From Clostridiaceae bacterium (GTDB taxonomy: Bacteria > Bacillota > Clostridia > Lachnospirales > Lachnospiraceae): a stretch of 40,612 nt of DNA. The notes beneath the pieces are model-generated. The model did no database searches. It was not told the origin of the DNA and saw nothing but the letters and a program-made list of their open reading frames with translations. Numbering within the stretch: position 1 is the stretch's first letter; each line of letters opens with the position of its first letter. The stretch spans positions 1-40,612 of the forward strand of contig CABIYE010000033.1 of assembly GCA_902362865.1 (NCBI GenBank), given 5' to 3'. The position numbers and the translations under genes are program-made. Below are positions 8,437 to 18,402 of this stretch, piece by piece.

Positions 8437-8790
8437 TCAGAACAATCCCGGCATCGTGCCGCCCATCCCGCCGGTAAACTTAGACATCGCAGACGCCGAC
8501 TCCGCATCCGCTTTCTCCATAGCCTCATTCACCGCGGCAACAATCAGATCCTCCAGCATCTCGATATCATCCGGATCCACAACCTCTTCATTTAAATGTA
8601 CCTTTAATAATTTCTTCGCTCCGGAAACCGTAACCTCCACAGCCCCGCCTCCTGCGGCTGCTGTAAACTCTTTCGTTTCCATTTCCTTCGCCTGTTCTTC
8701 CATCTGGCGCTGCATCTTCTGCGCCTGTTTCATAAGATTTGCCATATTTCCCGGCATTCCGCCTCCCGGGAATCCTCCACGTTTCGCCAT
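8437..8790 (-). CDS. YbaB/EbfC nucleoid-associated protein
   Basis: 117 residues. The Gly/Met-rich N-terminus, a long helix ([22 protein letters not shown]), the [16 protein letters not shown] strand and the [17 protein letters not shown] helix are the family's hallmarks. These dimeric proteins bind DNA and sit between dnaX and recR in most bacteria. An AGGAGGA ribosome site precedes the ATG. Confidence 0.96.
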   Translation of the reverse strand: MAKRGGFPGGGMPGNMANLMKQAQKMQRQMEEQAKEMETKEFTAAAGGGAVEVTVSGAKKLLKVHLNEEVVDPDDIEMLEDLIVAAVNEAMEKADAESASAMSKFTGGMGGTMPGLF

Positions 8791-8805
8791 GGGTATCTCC
8801 TCCTT

Positions 8806-10383
8806 CTATTCGTCTTCTACTATAATATCCATATTGACTACTTTTTCTATATCCACAAAACTATCTTCAAATCGGTGGCCGTCTTCTACCGCACGCACTT
8901 CAATCTCCATCGTCTTCCCGATCTTCTTCTCTATCAGTTGTACAATTTCTTCCTTGTGCTGCGGGCTTCCTACTACACTTGCCCCCATTTCGTCCGGCAT
9001 AACAAGGATGAGCCGATCATTTTCACCCACACTCAGTCTTGCATTCTTCAGATACATCCGAAGCATCGCAGATGCATCTTCCGTAATCACACGAAAATTC
9101 TGTGCGACCGCTTTCACATCTTCCGTCAGAGCTTTGGGAAGCTCCGGCTTCCTTTTTTCCGCCGGTTCCTCCTGTTCCTTTGCAGCATACACCATCCTTC
9201 CGCCATCTCCAGCCGAAATCTGTGCAAGCTTCTCTGCAAGCTCCGCCTCCATCGCCCGTATCCGCTGCAGCAGAGAATCCGGATTCGTCTCCATCTGCGG
9301 TTTTGCAATTTTAATCAGCGTCACTTCAAAAAGGACTCTCTTTTGTGTTGCATATTTCATCTGATTCGTCAGGTCTGAAAAAATCCGTATATACCGGAAT
9401 AATTCATCCGCCTCTATCCTCTGCGCCTCTTCCTTCATACGGGCAAGATTCTCTGTCGACACATCCAGCACATCTTCCATATTGTCGGAGCTTTTAATCA
9501 ACAACAGATTTCTCAGATACCAGGTAAAATCCGAAGCCAGCTGTGACAGTTCCCTTCCCTGCATCACAAGCTCGTCCACCGTCTCTATCACCTTCTTAAC
9601 GTCCCCGTCAAGAAGCCTGTCAAGAAGCTTCCCCAGCACATCGGTGTCTACTGCCCCAAGCACTTCCAGCACATGGTCATAGGTCAGCCTCTCTCCGATA
9701 TAAAAAGCAACGCACTGATCCAGAAGACTTAATGCATCACGCATGGAACCATCCGCCATCCTTGCAATATAGCGGACTGCTTTTTCCTCCACATCCAGCC
9801 CTTCCTTTTCGATCAGTTCCTGCAGCCTGGCAGAAATCGTCTCAATAGAAATCCGCTTGAAGTCATATCTCTGGCATCTGCTGAGAATCGTCACCGGGAT
9901 TTTGTGGGCTTCTGTCGTCGCCAGAATAAAGATTACATATTCCGGCGGTTCCTCCAGTGTTTTCAGAAGCGCGTTGAACGCTCCGATGGAAAGCATGTGT
10001 ACCTCGTCAATGATATAAACTTTATACTTTCCTTCCGTCGGACGGTATGCAACCTCCTCTCTGATTTCACGGATATTATCCACACCATTATTGGAAGCCG
10101 CATCTATCTCAATAACATTCATGGAAGCGCCCGAAGAAATGGTCCGGCACATTTTACATTCCCCGCACGGGCCGCCATCCTCCGGATGTTCACAATTCAC
10201 CGCCCTGGCAAATATCTTCGCCACCGTAGTTTTGCCTGTCCCTCTGGTTCCACAGAAAAGATAAGCATGGCCGATACGTCCTGCCTTTATTTGATTTTTC
10301 AGTGTTGTTACGATTGCGTCCTGCCCTTTTACATCTTCAAACTTACTCGGACGGAACTTCCGATACAACGCTGTATATCCCAT
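8806..10383 (-). CDS. dnaX: DNA polymerase III subunits gamma/tau
   Basis: 525 residues. AAA+ ATPase domain with P-loop GTRGTGKT (45-52), C4 zinc module (C64, C73, C76, C79), Walker B IDEVHML, the sensor region ATTEAHKIPVTILSRCQRY, then the clamp-loader domain III and a short tau-like tail. It forms the clamp loader core that opens the beta sliding clamp. The tail is shorter than in E. coli tau. A run of six A residues on the coding strand (9153-9158) lies just after domain III, but the reading phase is not the classic slippery one. Likely co-transcribed with pfk upstream and ybaB-recR downstream. Confidence 0.96.
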   Translation of the reverse strand: MGYTALYRKFRPSKFEDVKGQDAIVTTLKNQIKAGRIGHAYLFCGTRGTGKTTVAKIFARAVNCEHPEDGGPCGECKMCRTISSGASMNVIEIDAASNNGVDNIREIREEVAYRPTEGKYKVYIIDEVHMLSIGAFNALLKTLEEPPEYVIFILATTEAHKIPVTILSRCQRYDFKRISIETISARLQELIEKEGLDVEEKAVRYIARMADGSMRDALSLLDQCVAFYIGERLTYDHVLEVLGAVDTDVLGKLLDRLLDGDVKKVIETVDELVMQGRELSQLASDFTWYLRNLLLIKSSDNMEDVLDVSTENLARMKEEAQRIEADELFRYIRIFSDLTNQMKYATQKRVLFEVTLIKIAKPQMETNPDSLLQRIRAMEAELAEKLAQISAGDGGRMVYAAKEQEEPAEKRKPELPKALTEDVKAVAQNFRVITEDASAMLRMYLKNARLSVGENDRLILVMPDEMGASVVGSPQHKEEIVQLIEKKIGKTMEIEVRAVEDGHRFEDSFVDIEKVVNMDIIVEDE

Positions 10384-10433
10384 ATGTTACACTCCCCATT
10401 ACAATATTTTTAAATACATCCGGTACCCATTGA

Positions 10434-11510
10434 CTATTTATCGCCAAAGCTGATTCCCGTCATCTTCGCTTCCTGAATAATGTCAGAATCCGGCTCTACA
10501 TATTTCAGCTTACCTGCAACTTCCCCAAGCGGTACCTTGACAATATTTCCGTTCTTAATCCCTACCATGTAACCGAATTCCTTCTTCAGGATAAGGTTCG
10601 CTGCCGCAGCTCCCAACCTTGTAGAAAGCACACGGTCATACGGACACGGTGAACCGCCCCTCTGGGTGTGTCCCGGAACAGTAATACGAACTTCCTGGTT
10701 GGTTCTTTTCTGGATTTTCTCCGCAATCTCATAAGCAACAGACGGATAGGTCTTCTTTGCCATCTTCGCCTTCAGTTCTTTTTTAGAAAGCTTCGCATCT
10801 GATTTGGAAATTGCTCCTTCCGCCACAGCGATAATCGTAAAATTCTTTCCCGCCTTCGCACGCTTGTTAATTGCATCAACCACCACATCAATGTCATATG
10901 GAATCTCCGGAAGCAAAATGATATCCGCGCCGCCCGCAATACCGGCATGAAGCGTTACCCATCCTACCTTGTGCCCCATAACCTCAACAATAAATACACG
11001 GCTGTGAGATGTAGCTGTCGTATGGATTCTGTCAATCGTATCCGTCGCAATATCCACCGCACTCTGGAAACCAAACGTCATATCCGTCCCCCAAAGGTCA
11101 TTATCAATCGTCTTCGGCAGGGTAATCACATTCAACCCTTCTTCCCGAAGCAGATTCGCCGTCTTATGCGTTCCGTTTCCTCCAAGAACTACCAGACAGT
11201 CCAGATTCAGCTTGTGATAAGTGTGTTTCATTGCCTCCACTTTATCAATCCCGTCCTTATCCGGCACGCGCATTAACTTAAATGGCTGCCTGGATGTCCC
11301 GAGAATCGTGCCTCCAACCGTAAGAATACCGGAAAAATCTCTGGACGTCAGCATTTTAAAATTAGAATAAATCAAGCCCTTATAGCCTTCCTGAAAGCCA
11401 TATATCTCAACATCATCCCTTTTTGAGAAAACACCTTTTACAACACCGCGCATAGCCGCATTGAGCGCCTGGCAGTCGCCTCCGCTTGTAAGCATTCCAA
11501 TTCGTAACAT
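10434..11510 (-). CDS. pfkA: 6-phosphofructokinase, mixed ATP/PPi-type signature
   Basis: 358 residues from the ATG at 11510, which has GGAG 7 nt upstream. An in-frame TTG at 11534 adds 8 residues, but the ribosome site lies inside that extension. PFK family: GMLTSGGDCQALNAAMR, TSRQPF, the TIDND catalytic site (base D136), MGHKVG, and GHTQRGGSP. It phosphorylates fructose 6-phosphate. The nucleotide site reads GGNGT (110-114): Gly at the position where PPi enzymes have Asp suggests ATP use, while K133 in PKTIDND is usual in PPi-dependent enzymes. The usual Asp of GGDG is Asn. Phosphoryl donor therefore uncertain. Confidence 0.93.
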   Translation of the reverse strand: MLRIGMLTSGGDCQALNAAMRGVVKGVFSKRDDVEIYGFQEGYKGLIYSNFKMLTSRDFSGILTVGGTILGTSRQPFKLMRVPDKDGIDKVEAMKHTYHKLNLDCLVVLGGNGTHKTANLLREEGLNVITLPKTIDNDLWGTDMTFGFQSAVDIATDTIDRIHTTATSHSRVFIVEVMGHKVGWVTLHAGIAGGADIILLPEIPYDIDVVVDAINKRAKAGKNFTIIAVAEGAISKSDAKLSKKELKAKMAKKTYPSVAYEIAEKIQKRTNQEVRITVPGHTQRGGSPCPYDRVLSTRLGAAAANLILKKEFGYMVGIKNGNIVKVPLGEVAGKLKYVEPDSDIIQEAKMTGISFGDK

Positions 11511-11546
11511 AATTCCACTCCTTTCGCTTTTCAATGATTACTTGTA

Positions 11547-11575
11547 ATTATACTCCTTTTTCTTCACGGGCACAA
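11547..11575 (-). promoter_or_regulatory. promoter of pfk (and likely dnaX-ybaB-recR)
   Basis: On the minus strand: -35 TTGTGC (11570-11575), a 17-nt spacer, -10 TATAAT (11547-11552), about 37 nt upstream of the pfk ATG. Confidence 0.6.
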
Positions 11576-11606
11576 GAATACACTATTTATTTTCCCTCAA
11601 AAGGTA

Positions 11607-11612
11607 TATAAT
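11607..11612 (+). promoter_or_regulatory. possible -10 of map
   Basis: A TATAAT on the plus strand 54 nt before the map start. No convincing -35 at the proper distance, so support is limited. Confidence 0.4.
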
Positions 11613-11665
11613 GTATGGGATAAAAAATTTTATAGCAGTAAAAAGCAGAAAGGCGGAAAATAGAT

Positions 11666-12475
11666 ATGGATAAATTAGATATAAAACTGTGGACGCTTGC
11701 CGCAAAAGGACAGATTGTCCCCGACAGGAGCCTTTTAAAAACACCGCAGCAGATAGAAGCGATTAAAAAAAGTGCCGCTCTCAACACCGCTGTTCTAGAC
11801 CATGTGGCAGCCCACATCCGCGCCGGTATGAGTACCGCCGAGATTGACAAATTAGTCTACGACTTTACCACCGCTCACGGCGGAATCCCGGCGCCTTTAA
11901 ATTACGAAGGCTTTCCCAAAAGCGTATGCACCTCCATTAACAATGTCATCTGCCACGGAATTCCCGATGAAAATGAATTTCTGGAAGAAGGGGATATTAT
12001 TAATGTAGATGTCTCTACTATATTAGACGGCTATTTCTCCGACGCTTCCCGCATGTTCACCATCGGGAACATCTCTCCTGAAGCAGACAAGCTTGTCCGT
12101 GTCACGAAAGAATGTGTCGAACTGGGACTTAAGGAAGCAAAACCATGGGGACATCTGGGGGACATCGCCTATGCAATCAATACCCACGCCCGCGCAAATG
12201 GATATTCCGTGGTAGAAGATATCGGCGGCCACGGCATCGGGCTGGCTTTCCACGAAGATCCCTTCGTCAGCTACGTAACTCCCAAGGGAAGTGAAATGGT
12301 TCTGGTCCCGGGCATGATGTTCACTATTGAGCCGATGATTAACGAAGGCAGCCCCGATTTCTTTATTGACGAAGATAATGGCTGGACGGTATATACAATT
12401 GATGACGGCCTCTCCGCTCAAGTGGAATACATGGTGCTGATAACAGAAGACGGGGCGGAAGTGCTGACAAAATAA
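11666..12475 (+). CDS. map: methionine aminopeptidase type I
   Basis: 269 residues, with a roughly 20-residue N-terminal extension over the ordinary bacterial type I enzyme. All five metal ligands are visible: D115 (NVDVS), D126 (SDASRM), H189 (GGHGIG), E222 (TIEPM), E254 (AQVEY). Substrate histidines H97 and H196 are also present. It removes the initiator methionine from nascent proteins. After the last ligand the enzyme reads EYM where most type I enzymes have EHT, a local oddity away from the metal site. It is the only plus-strand gene in this part and may be a second, accessory map, since the canonical copy usually sits in the ribosomal-protein cluster. Confidence 0.94.
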   Translation: MDKLDIKLWTLAAKGQIVPDRSLLKTPQQIEAIKKSAALNTAVLDHVAAHIRAGMSTAEIDKLVYDFTTAHGGIPAPLNYEGFPKSVCTSINNVICHGIPDENEFLEEGDIINVDVSTILDGYFSDASRMFTIGNISPEADKLVRVTKECVELGLKEAKPWGHLGDIAYAINTHARANGYSVVEDIGGHGIGLAFHEDPFVSYVTPKGSEMVLVPGMMFTIEPMINEGSPDFFIDEDNGWTVYTIDDGLSAQVEYMVLITEDGAEVLTK

Positions 12476-12482
12476 TGGGATA

Positions 12483-12511
12483 GAAGCCGGCGGTCAATGA
12501 CCGCCGGCTTC
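12483..12511. terminator. strong GC-rich hairpin between convergent map and GH13 genes
   Basis: A perfect 12-13 bp stem (GAAGCCGGCGGT and its complement) around CAATG. It sits between two convergent stop codons. Neither side has a T-run, so it may be a bidirectional 3' barrier rather than a standard intrinsic terminator. Confidence 0.6.
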
Positions 12512-12516
12512 ACGCA

Positions 12517-14559
12517 TTAAAACTCCAGTGTCTTTAACACCAGCGCCGAATGGCTTCCCATATTCACTACAATCTCGCCATCCTTAATATGGTATTCTTC
12601 ATGCTCTACCGTATATCCATTCTCATAGCTGTATATCAACCTTCTCATGCCGCCTTGCATCGGAACCTCCGCAAGCCACACGGGAATATGGATTTCTTTT
12701 AACTCATCACTGTTATTAATGATGATAACAAACTGATCATTATCCAGGAATCTTCCATAAGCAATTACCTGATTCTCCCAGTACAGTTCTTTTATAGAAC
12801 CGGTCCGGAACGCCTCATTATCTGAATGGATCCGAATCATCTCCCGGTGGAACTCTAACAGTTCTTTATCTTCCTTCCCCCACGGGTACGTCCTTCGGTT
12901 ATCCGGATCTGTAAATCCACACACACCAGCTTCATCCCCATAATAAATCGTCGGTGCTCCAACCCAGGTCATCTGCATCACCACCGCTTCCCGCATGATT
13001 GCCGGATTCACATTCCGGTTCGCCGCTTCCGGCCCTAGGTTCGCCACTCTGCCTACAACATGGTTTGTTCTTGTCAGAAACCTGGAATGGTCATGATTCG
13101 ACAGCTCATTCATGGCAACCTGCCGGGAAGGGGTCAGCATCCTGGATACATGATGGGACATTGCCAGCATAAAATTCTCCACATTGCCGCACATTTCCGG
13201 CCGCCACTCATCGCTGTGCTTCTCCATTCCGGTCAAAAACCAGGTGACCGGCTCCATGAAAGCATCATAGTTCATAACCGAATCCCACTCGTCGCCCCGC
13301 AGCCACGCCTGTGGATCTCCGTAGTGTTCTGCCAGAATTAATGCGTCCGGGTTCGCTTCTTTGACTGCGCGCCGGAACTTCTTCCAGAACTTATGGTTAT
13401 AATCCGGCGTATGTCCCAGATCTGCCGCCACATCCAAGCGCCAGCCATCTACATTATAAGGAGGGGATACCCATTTCCTGCCAATGTTGATAATATATTC
13501 TTCCAGTTTCTTTGAGCCTTCATAATTCAGCTTAGGCAGCGTATCATGTCCCCACCAACCATCATAATTGGGATTGTACGGCCAATCCCAGTCCTGATTC
13601 TTGAAAAACTGAAAGAAATCCCTGTAAGGACTGTCTGCCGAAATATAAGCGCCGCTCTCATACCCTTCCTGACGCTCATAAATCCGCTCCCGGTCCATCC
13701 ATTTGTTAAAAGAGCCGCAATGATTAAATACCCCGTCCAGGATAACGCGCATCCCACGGCTGTGAATCTCTTCTACCAGCTTGATAAATAACTGGTTGCT
13801 TGCTTCCAGATTCTTCTTATCCGTAACCCGCTTTTGGAATTTTGTCGCCGAGATATTGTCCCTGCTGCCCTGCGGCAGGATTTCGCCGCCATCCTCCACG
13901 ATTTTCCCGAAATGCGGATCAATATAATCATAATCCTGTATATCATACTTATGGTTAGAGGGCGACACAAAAAGAGGATTTAAATAAATTACCTCTATTC
14001 CCAGATCCTGGAGATAATCCAGTTTATCCATGATCCCCTGCAGATCTCCACCATAAAACTCACGCACCCCCATTGACGCAGGATATTTCTCCCAATCTTT
14101 TACCTGTGTACAGGGTTCTCCGATGTAAATGTATTCACGATCCACCACGTCATTTTCGGGATCTCCATTATAGAAACGGTCCGTAAAAATCTGGTACATC
14201 ACCGCCCCTTTTGCCCAGTCCGGTGTGTAGAATCCCGGCATGATTTCAAATGCATAGGCTTCATTTTCTTCCTCAGACACACCACACTGGTTATAATGCA
14301 GCACCTCATCCTTTCCGAATATCTGAAAACTATACCGGAACATTTCTTTTTCCAATCTCCAGGTAATCGCATAATAATCAAATTTTCCGGAAGTGTTCTT
14401 CCTCTCCATCTCATAGCCGCAGCCATTCACAAGCAGCAGCACATTTTCCGCGTCGCCTGCCGCTGTGCGGAACTGCAATACTATCTTCTGCCCCGGCGCC
14501 GGTTCCGGCGGGAACACATAACTTCCCGTCCCGTCACAAAACAATGCTTCTCTATTCAT
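12517..14559 (-). CDS. GH13 alpha-amylase family, neopullulanase/cyclomaltodextrinase-like
   Basis: 680 residues with no signal peptide, so probably cytoplasmic. An N-terminal beta domain (about 1-110) resembles the starch-binding domain of cyclomaltodextrinases. The (beta/alpha)8 barrel begins near 118 (AVMYQIFTDRFYNGD). Conserved regions: DGVFNH (275-280), nucleophile D376 in GWRLDVAAD, acid/base E411 in LAEHYGD, and transition-state D490 in LSNHDHSR. It should hydrolyse alpha-1,4 (perhaps alpha-1,6) linkages of maltodextrins taken up by the cell. It is the last gene of the long spo/div/ftsH block, 17 bp behind ftsH, an unusual partner that may simply share the transcript. Confidence 0.9.
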   Translation of the reverse strand: MNREALFCDGTGSYVFPPEPAPGQKIVLQFRTAAGDAENVLLLVNGCGYEMERKNTSGKFDYYAITWRLEKEMFRYSFQIFGKDEVLHYNQCGVSEEENEAYAFEIMPGFYTPDWAKGAVMYQIFTDRFYNGDPENDVVDREYIYIGEPCTQVKDWEKYPASMGVREFYGGDLQGIMDKLDYLQDLGIEVIYLNPLFVSPSNHKYDIQDYDYIDPHFGKIVEDGGEILPQGSRDNISATKFQKRVTDKKNLEASNQLFIKLVEEIHSRGMRVILDGVFNHCGSFNKWMDRERIYERQEGYESGAYISADSPYRDFFQFFKNQDWDWPYNPNYDGWWGHDTLPKLNYEGSKKLEEYIINIGRKWVSPPYNVDGWRLDVAADLGHTPDYNHKFWKKFRRAVKEANPDALILAEHYGDPQAWLRGDEWDSVMNYDAFMEPVTWFLTGMEKHSDEWRPEMCGNVENFMLAMSHHVSRMLTPSRQVAMNELSNHDHSRFLTRTNHVVGRVANLGPEAANRNVNPAIMREAVVMQMTWVGAPTIYYGDEAGVCGFTDPDNRRTYPWGKEDKELLEFHREMIRIHSDNEAFRTGSIKELYWENQVIAYGRFLDNDQFVIIINNSDELKEIHIPVWLAEVPMQGGMRRLIYSYENGYTVEHEEYHIKDGEIVVNMGSHSALVLKTLEF

Positions 14560-14576
14560 CTATCCACCACTCAATC

Positions 14577-16427
14577 TTATACCTCTGACACTTCAAGTTC
14601 CGCAAACAAAGCCTCGAATTCCTCTCTGGTAATCTTTTCTTTCTCCAGAAGAAGGGCAGCGCACGCCTCTAATACCTGATTGTATTTTCTGATAATATGT
14701 CTTGCCCTTTCATAGCATTCATCAATAATCCGCTTCACTTCCTGGTCAATTGTGCCTGCCACCTGTTCTCCATATCCTCTGGAAGTATGAGCAAGATCCC
14801 GGCCGATAAATACTTCATCACTGTCGTTATCATAATTAATCAGCCCCAGAGTTTCTGACATACCATATTTCATAACCATAGATTTTGCATAGCTGGTTGC
14901 CTGCTTAATATCCTGGGAAGCTCCTGTCGTAATATCATCAAATACTTCTTCCTCTGCAACACGTCCGCCCAGAGCAACCGTAATATCCTGAAGCATCTTC
15001 CCTTTCGTATTGAACATCTCATCCTTCTCCGGCAGCGGCATTGTATAGCCCGCCGCCCCGGTACCGGTAGGTATAATCGACACACTGTACACCGGCCCCA
15101 CATCCGGGAGAACATGGAACAAGATCGCATGCCCCGCCTCATGATATGCCGTAATCTTCTTTTCCTTCTCGGAAATAATCCGGCTCTTCTTCTCTGCGCC
15201 AATCCCCACCTTCACAAATGCATGGCGGATATCCTTCTGTGTAACATATACCCTGTTTTCCTTTGCAGCCAGAATTGCAGATTCATTCAGAAGATTTTCC
15301 AAATCTGCTCCGGTAAATCCGGCCGTCGTCTGCGCAATCTGCTTAAGATCTACATCATCACCCAGAGGTTTCCCCTTGGCATGGACTTTCAGGATTTCTT
15401 CTCTTCCCTTTACATCCGGCCGGCCCACCGTAACCTTCCTGTCAAAACGTCCCGGACGAAGAATGGCCGGATCAAGAATATCCACACGGTTCGTCGCAGA
15501 CATCACGATGATGCCTTCATTCACACCAAAACCATCCATCTCAACAAGAAGCTGGTTCAGCGTCTGCTCTCTCTCATCATGGCCGCCACCCATTCCGGTG
15601 CCTCTGCGTCTTGCCACTGCGTCAATTTCATCAATAAAAATAATACACGGAGCATTCTTTTTCGCTTCCTCGAACAAATCTCTCACCCTGGAAGCACCTA
15701 CACCAACAAACATCTCCACAAAATCAGAACCGGAAATGGTAAAGAACGGCACGCCCGCCTCTCCGGCTACTGCCTTGGCAAGCAATGTTTTACCGGTTCC
15801 CGGAGGGCCTACCAGAAGGACTCCCTTCGGGATTCTTGCCCCTACCTGAATATATTTCTTCGGAGACTTCAGGAAATCTACGATCTCTTCCAGCTCTTCC
15901 TTTTCCTCATGCAGCCCGGCCACCTGGTCAAAAGTCACTTTCTTATCATTCTCCGTGGAGAGCCTTGCACGGCTTTTCCCGAAGTTCATCGCCTTAGTGT
16001 TGGCGCCGCCGCCCTGCCGGTTCATCATAAAGAAAATCAGGAAAATCCCTGCAAGCATAAGAAGCGAAGGGACAATCGCCGTAGCAAACCAATTATCCTG
16101 CGGCACATCCGACACTTCATACTCTACGCCCTGCTCCTTCAGATACTGCTGAATTTCATTCACATCCGATACATAAAGACTGCGGACGCTTCCGTCTTCT
16201 ACGTCCTGCTTTACTTCAACATCCACTCGTCCCGTCGGCACACTCTTGTTTTGTACCACCAGAACATTCGCCGCCTCGCCATCCTCAATCAGAGAACAGA
16301 ACTCTTTGTAGCTGATTTCCTTTTCTCTCTGATCGATCTGATTCGTAAACCACAGGATAGCAAACAGGGCAATGACAAATAACATCAATGTAAGGCCATT
16401 CAGCCCTCTGTTTCTTCTATCGTTCAA
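14577..16427 (-). CDS. ftsH: ATP-dependent membrane zinc protease FtsH
   Basis: 616 residues starting with a TTG codon (AAAGGGG 7 nt upstream). Membrane helices at about 11-27 and 114-135 flank an external domain. AAA module: Walker A GPPGTGKT (207-214), Walker [10 protein letters not shown], second region of homology RPGRFDR (324-330). Protease zinc site HEAGH (429-433). It degrades misfolded membrane proteins and regulators and is needed for sporulation in Bacillus. Its place after tilS and hpt is the standard Firmicute order. Confidence 0.97.
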   Translation of the reverse strand: MNDRRNRGLNGLTLMLFVIALFAILWFTNQIDQREKEISYKEFCSLIEDGEAANVLVVQNKSVPTGRVDVEVKQDVEDGSVRSLYVSDVNEIQQYLKEQGVEYEVSDVPQDNWFATAIVPSLLMLAGIFLIFFMMNRQGGGANTKAMNFGKSRARLSTENDKKVTFDQVAGLHEEKEELEEIVDFLKSPKKYIQVGARIPKGVLLVGPPGTGKTLLAKAVAGEAGVPFFTISGSDFVEMFVGVGASRVRDLFEEAKKNAPCIIFIDEIDAVARRRGTGMGGGHDEREQTLNQLLVEMDGFGVNEGIIVMSATNRVDILDPAILRPGRFDRKVTVGRPDVKGREEILKVHAKGKPLGDDVDLKQIAQTTAGFTGADLENLLNESAILAAKENRVYVTQKDIRHAFVKVGIGAEKKSRIISEKEKKITAYHEAGHAILFHVLPDVGPVYSVSIIPTGTGAAGYTMPLPEKDEMFNTKGKMLQDITVALGGRVAEEEVFDDITTGASQDIKQATSYAKSMVMKYGMSETLGLINYDNDSDEVFIGRDLAHTSRGYGEQVAGTIDQEVKRIIDECYERARHIIRKYNQVLEACAALLLEKEKITREEFEALFAELEVSEV

Positions 16428-16441
16428 TCCTATACCCCTTT

Positions 16442-16969
16442 CTATTCCACGCCTTCTACAACACCAATGTATGGCAGATTTCTATATTTCTGTGCATAAT
16501 CAAGTCCATATCCTACAACAAATTTATCCGGTATATTAAAACCGGTATACTCCACTTTCACATCCCGCTCTCTTCTCTCTGGCTTGTCAAGAAGCGTACA
16601 GATCTTCATGCTTGCCGGTTTCCTCTTCTCAAGAAGCTGCATAAGATAATAAAGTGTCCTTCCCGAATCGATAATATCCTCTACAATCAGGACATCCTTC
16701 CCCTCCAGCGGCTCATCCAAATCCTTCGCGATTTTCACAATCCCGCTGGATGAAGTGTTATTCCCATAGCTGCTCACACTCATAAAATCCATGGATACGG
16801 GAACCGTAATTCTCTTTGCAAGCTCACACATAAAGGGAGCGCCTCCCTTCAGAACACAGATTAAATGCACGCTTTTTCCGGCATAATCCTCGCTGATCTT
16901 CGCTCCCAGCTCCATAATCCTTTTAACGATTTTCTCCTCCGACACCAACACTCTGATCGATTCTGCCAT
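16442..16969 (-). CDS. hpt: hypoxanthine phosphoribosyltransferase
   Basis: 175 residues from the ATG at 16969, which has GGAGG 7 nt upstream. A longer open frame to 17125 exists but its first 52 codons only overlap tilS. The PRPP-binding motif is VLIVEDIIDSGRTL; the catalytic loop region and the C-terminal FVVGYGLDYAQKYRNLPYI (purine binding) are intact. It salvages hypoxanthine and guanine to IMP and GMP. The start lies inside the 3' end of tilS (47-bp overlap), suggesting coupled translation. Confidence 0.96.
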   Translation of the reverse strand: MAESIRVLVSEEKIVKRIMELGAKISEDYAGKSVHLICVLKGGAPFMCELAKRITVPVSMDFMSVSSYGNNTSSSGIVKIAKDLDEPLEGKDVLIVEDIIDSGRTLYYLMQLLEKRKPASMKICTLLDKPERRERDVKVEYTGFNIPDKFVVGYGLDYAQKYRNLPYIGVVEGVE

Positions 16970-18335
16970 TTGTTCTTCCTCCGTTAATTTTGATTTCCAA
17001 TATCCGCTTCGTACTTTCTGACACCTGATATTTTCTGCTCTGCCGGTACCCGACGATCCACAGGATGTCGCTGCCGTCCGCCAGAAGCCATATCCGGTCC
17101 CGCTCTTCTCTTGGTATTTTCTCATTAATAAAATAGTCTTTCAGCTTCTGGCTGCCTCCCCGGCTGTCAATGACAATCCGGTCTCCGGCACGCCGGTTCC
17201 TAATAACCAGACTATTTTTAATTATATCATAATCAAACCATTTCGTGTAGCCTTTTTGGGGAAATGCATTCGTAAGTCCCTTGTTTTCAAATATCCTACA
17301 GGAAATATCTGCCGGAAGCTCTCCCGTTTCTCCGGTTTGCTCCGCCCCTTCGTCTCCCGCGCCGCTTCTTTTTATCAGAACGCCTTCATAGCTTCTAACC
17401 GCCGTCATATGGTACGGCAGCGACAGCCGCTTTCCTGTCTGCCTGTCAAAAAGCTGCTCCAGAATCCGCAGATGGATTCCTTCAATATCCCGTTCTTTCC
17501 CGGACACCCGTTCCAGAACACGCTGCAAAAGATAAGGCCTCAGCGCTTCCGGCATGCCGCGAAAGGCTTCCGCATCAATCCGGATCCCTTCGGGTTCTTT
17601 TTGGGTACACAACCTATCATATGCATCCACTTGTGTTTCAATGAAACCATACAGATTCTGCATCTGCTCCATCAGCTCACAGGCATGTTCTGCCACTTTG
17701 CCGTTTACTTCCCGCTCCATATAAGGAATCACATGGTTCCGGATCCGGTTCCTCGTATAAGTATCGTGAAAATTGGTCTGGTCTATACAATATTCTATAT
17801 TATTTTTTCTCAAATATCCCTCTATTTCCTCCCGCTTCACGCACAGCAGTGGTCGGATATACCTTCCTTTCACCGGCCGCATTCCGCCAAGTCCCCGAAG
17901 GCCGGTCCCCCTGGCAATATTGTGGAAAAGTGTCTCCACATTATCATTCATATGGTGCGCCAGGGCAATCTTCGTTCCGCCCCGCTCCTCCATCACTTTC
18001 TCAAAAGCATCTCTGCGCACGCACCTCCCGGCTTCTTCCTCTGACATGCCCCTTTCTGCCGCCAGAGCCGCCACATCCACGTGCCTGACCACAAGCGGCA
18101 CGCCTCTGCTTTCGCAGAACTCCCGCACATACCGCTCATCAGCATCCGCTGCGTCCCCGCGCAGTCCGTGATTGATGTGAACCGCCGTGATTGTAAACCC
18201 CAGTTCCCTTCCAAGTTTTATAAGCATACAAAGAAGGCATATGGAATCCGCTCCTCCCGATACGCCTGTAATTACATGGTCTGACTGCCCAAGCATGTCC
18301 CATTCTGCAGCATACTGCTTCACTTTCTCATACAT
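16923..18335 (-). CDS. tilS: tRNA(Ile)-lysidine synthase
   Basis: 470 residues from the ATG at 18335, the normal family length. The open frame extends to a TTG at 18428 that overlaps spoIIE and has no better ribosome site. The ATP-pyrophosphatase P-loop SGGADS is at 26-31, followed by HINHGLRG, the ALAHHMNDNVET motif and the RNRIRN segment; a C-terminal TilS domain (about 370-470) follows. It converts C34 of the tRNA(Ile) CAU anticodon to lysidine, essential for AUA decoding. It sits between spoIIE and hpt as in Bacillus. Confidence 0.94.
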   Translation of the reverse strand: MYEKVKQYAAEWDMLGQSDHVITGVSGGADSICLLCMLIKLGRELGFTITAVHINHGLRGDAADADERYVREFCESRGVPLVVRHVDVAALAAERGMSEEEAGRCVRRDAFEKVMEERGGTKIALAHHMNDNVETLFHNIARGTGLRGLGGMRPVKGRYIRPLLCVKREEIEGYLRKNNIEYCIDQTNFHDTYTRNRIRNHVIPYMEREVNGKVAEHACELMEQMQNLYGFIETQVDAYDRLCTQKEPEGIRIDAEAFRGMPEALRPYLLQRVLERVSGKERDIEGIHLRILEQLFDRQTGKRLSLPYHMTAVRSYEGVLIKRSGAGDEGAEQTGETGELPADISCRIFENKGLTNAFPQKGYTKWFDYDIIKNSLVIRNRRAGDRIVIDSRGGSQKLKDYFINEKIPREERDRIWLLADGSDILWIVGYRQSRKYQVSESTKRILEIKINGGRTNGRIDQSVGVGGENR

Positions 18336-18402
18336 GTCTTCTGTCCCGTCTTCTTTTTCTTCTTTCTGTCTAATATATAGAATTTCTGTGAAAAAAGCAA
18401 GA

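Noticed and set aside
9153..9158. Run of six A (coding strand) in dnaX as a programmed frameshift site
   Set aside because: The codons read GAA-AAA-AGG, not the phase A-AAA-AAG needed for the classic -1 slip, and I see no clear stimulatory stem after it. Possible but unsupported.
16970..17125. N-terminal extension of hypoxanthine phosphoribosyltransferase
   Set aside because: The extra codons are a shifted reading of tilS; the ATG at 16969 has a good ribosome site and gives the usual protein length.
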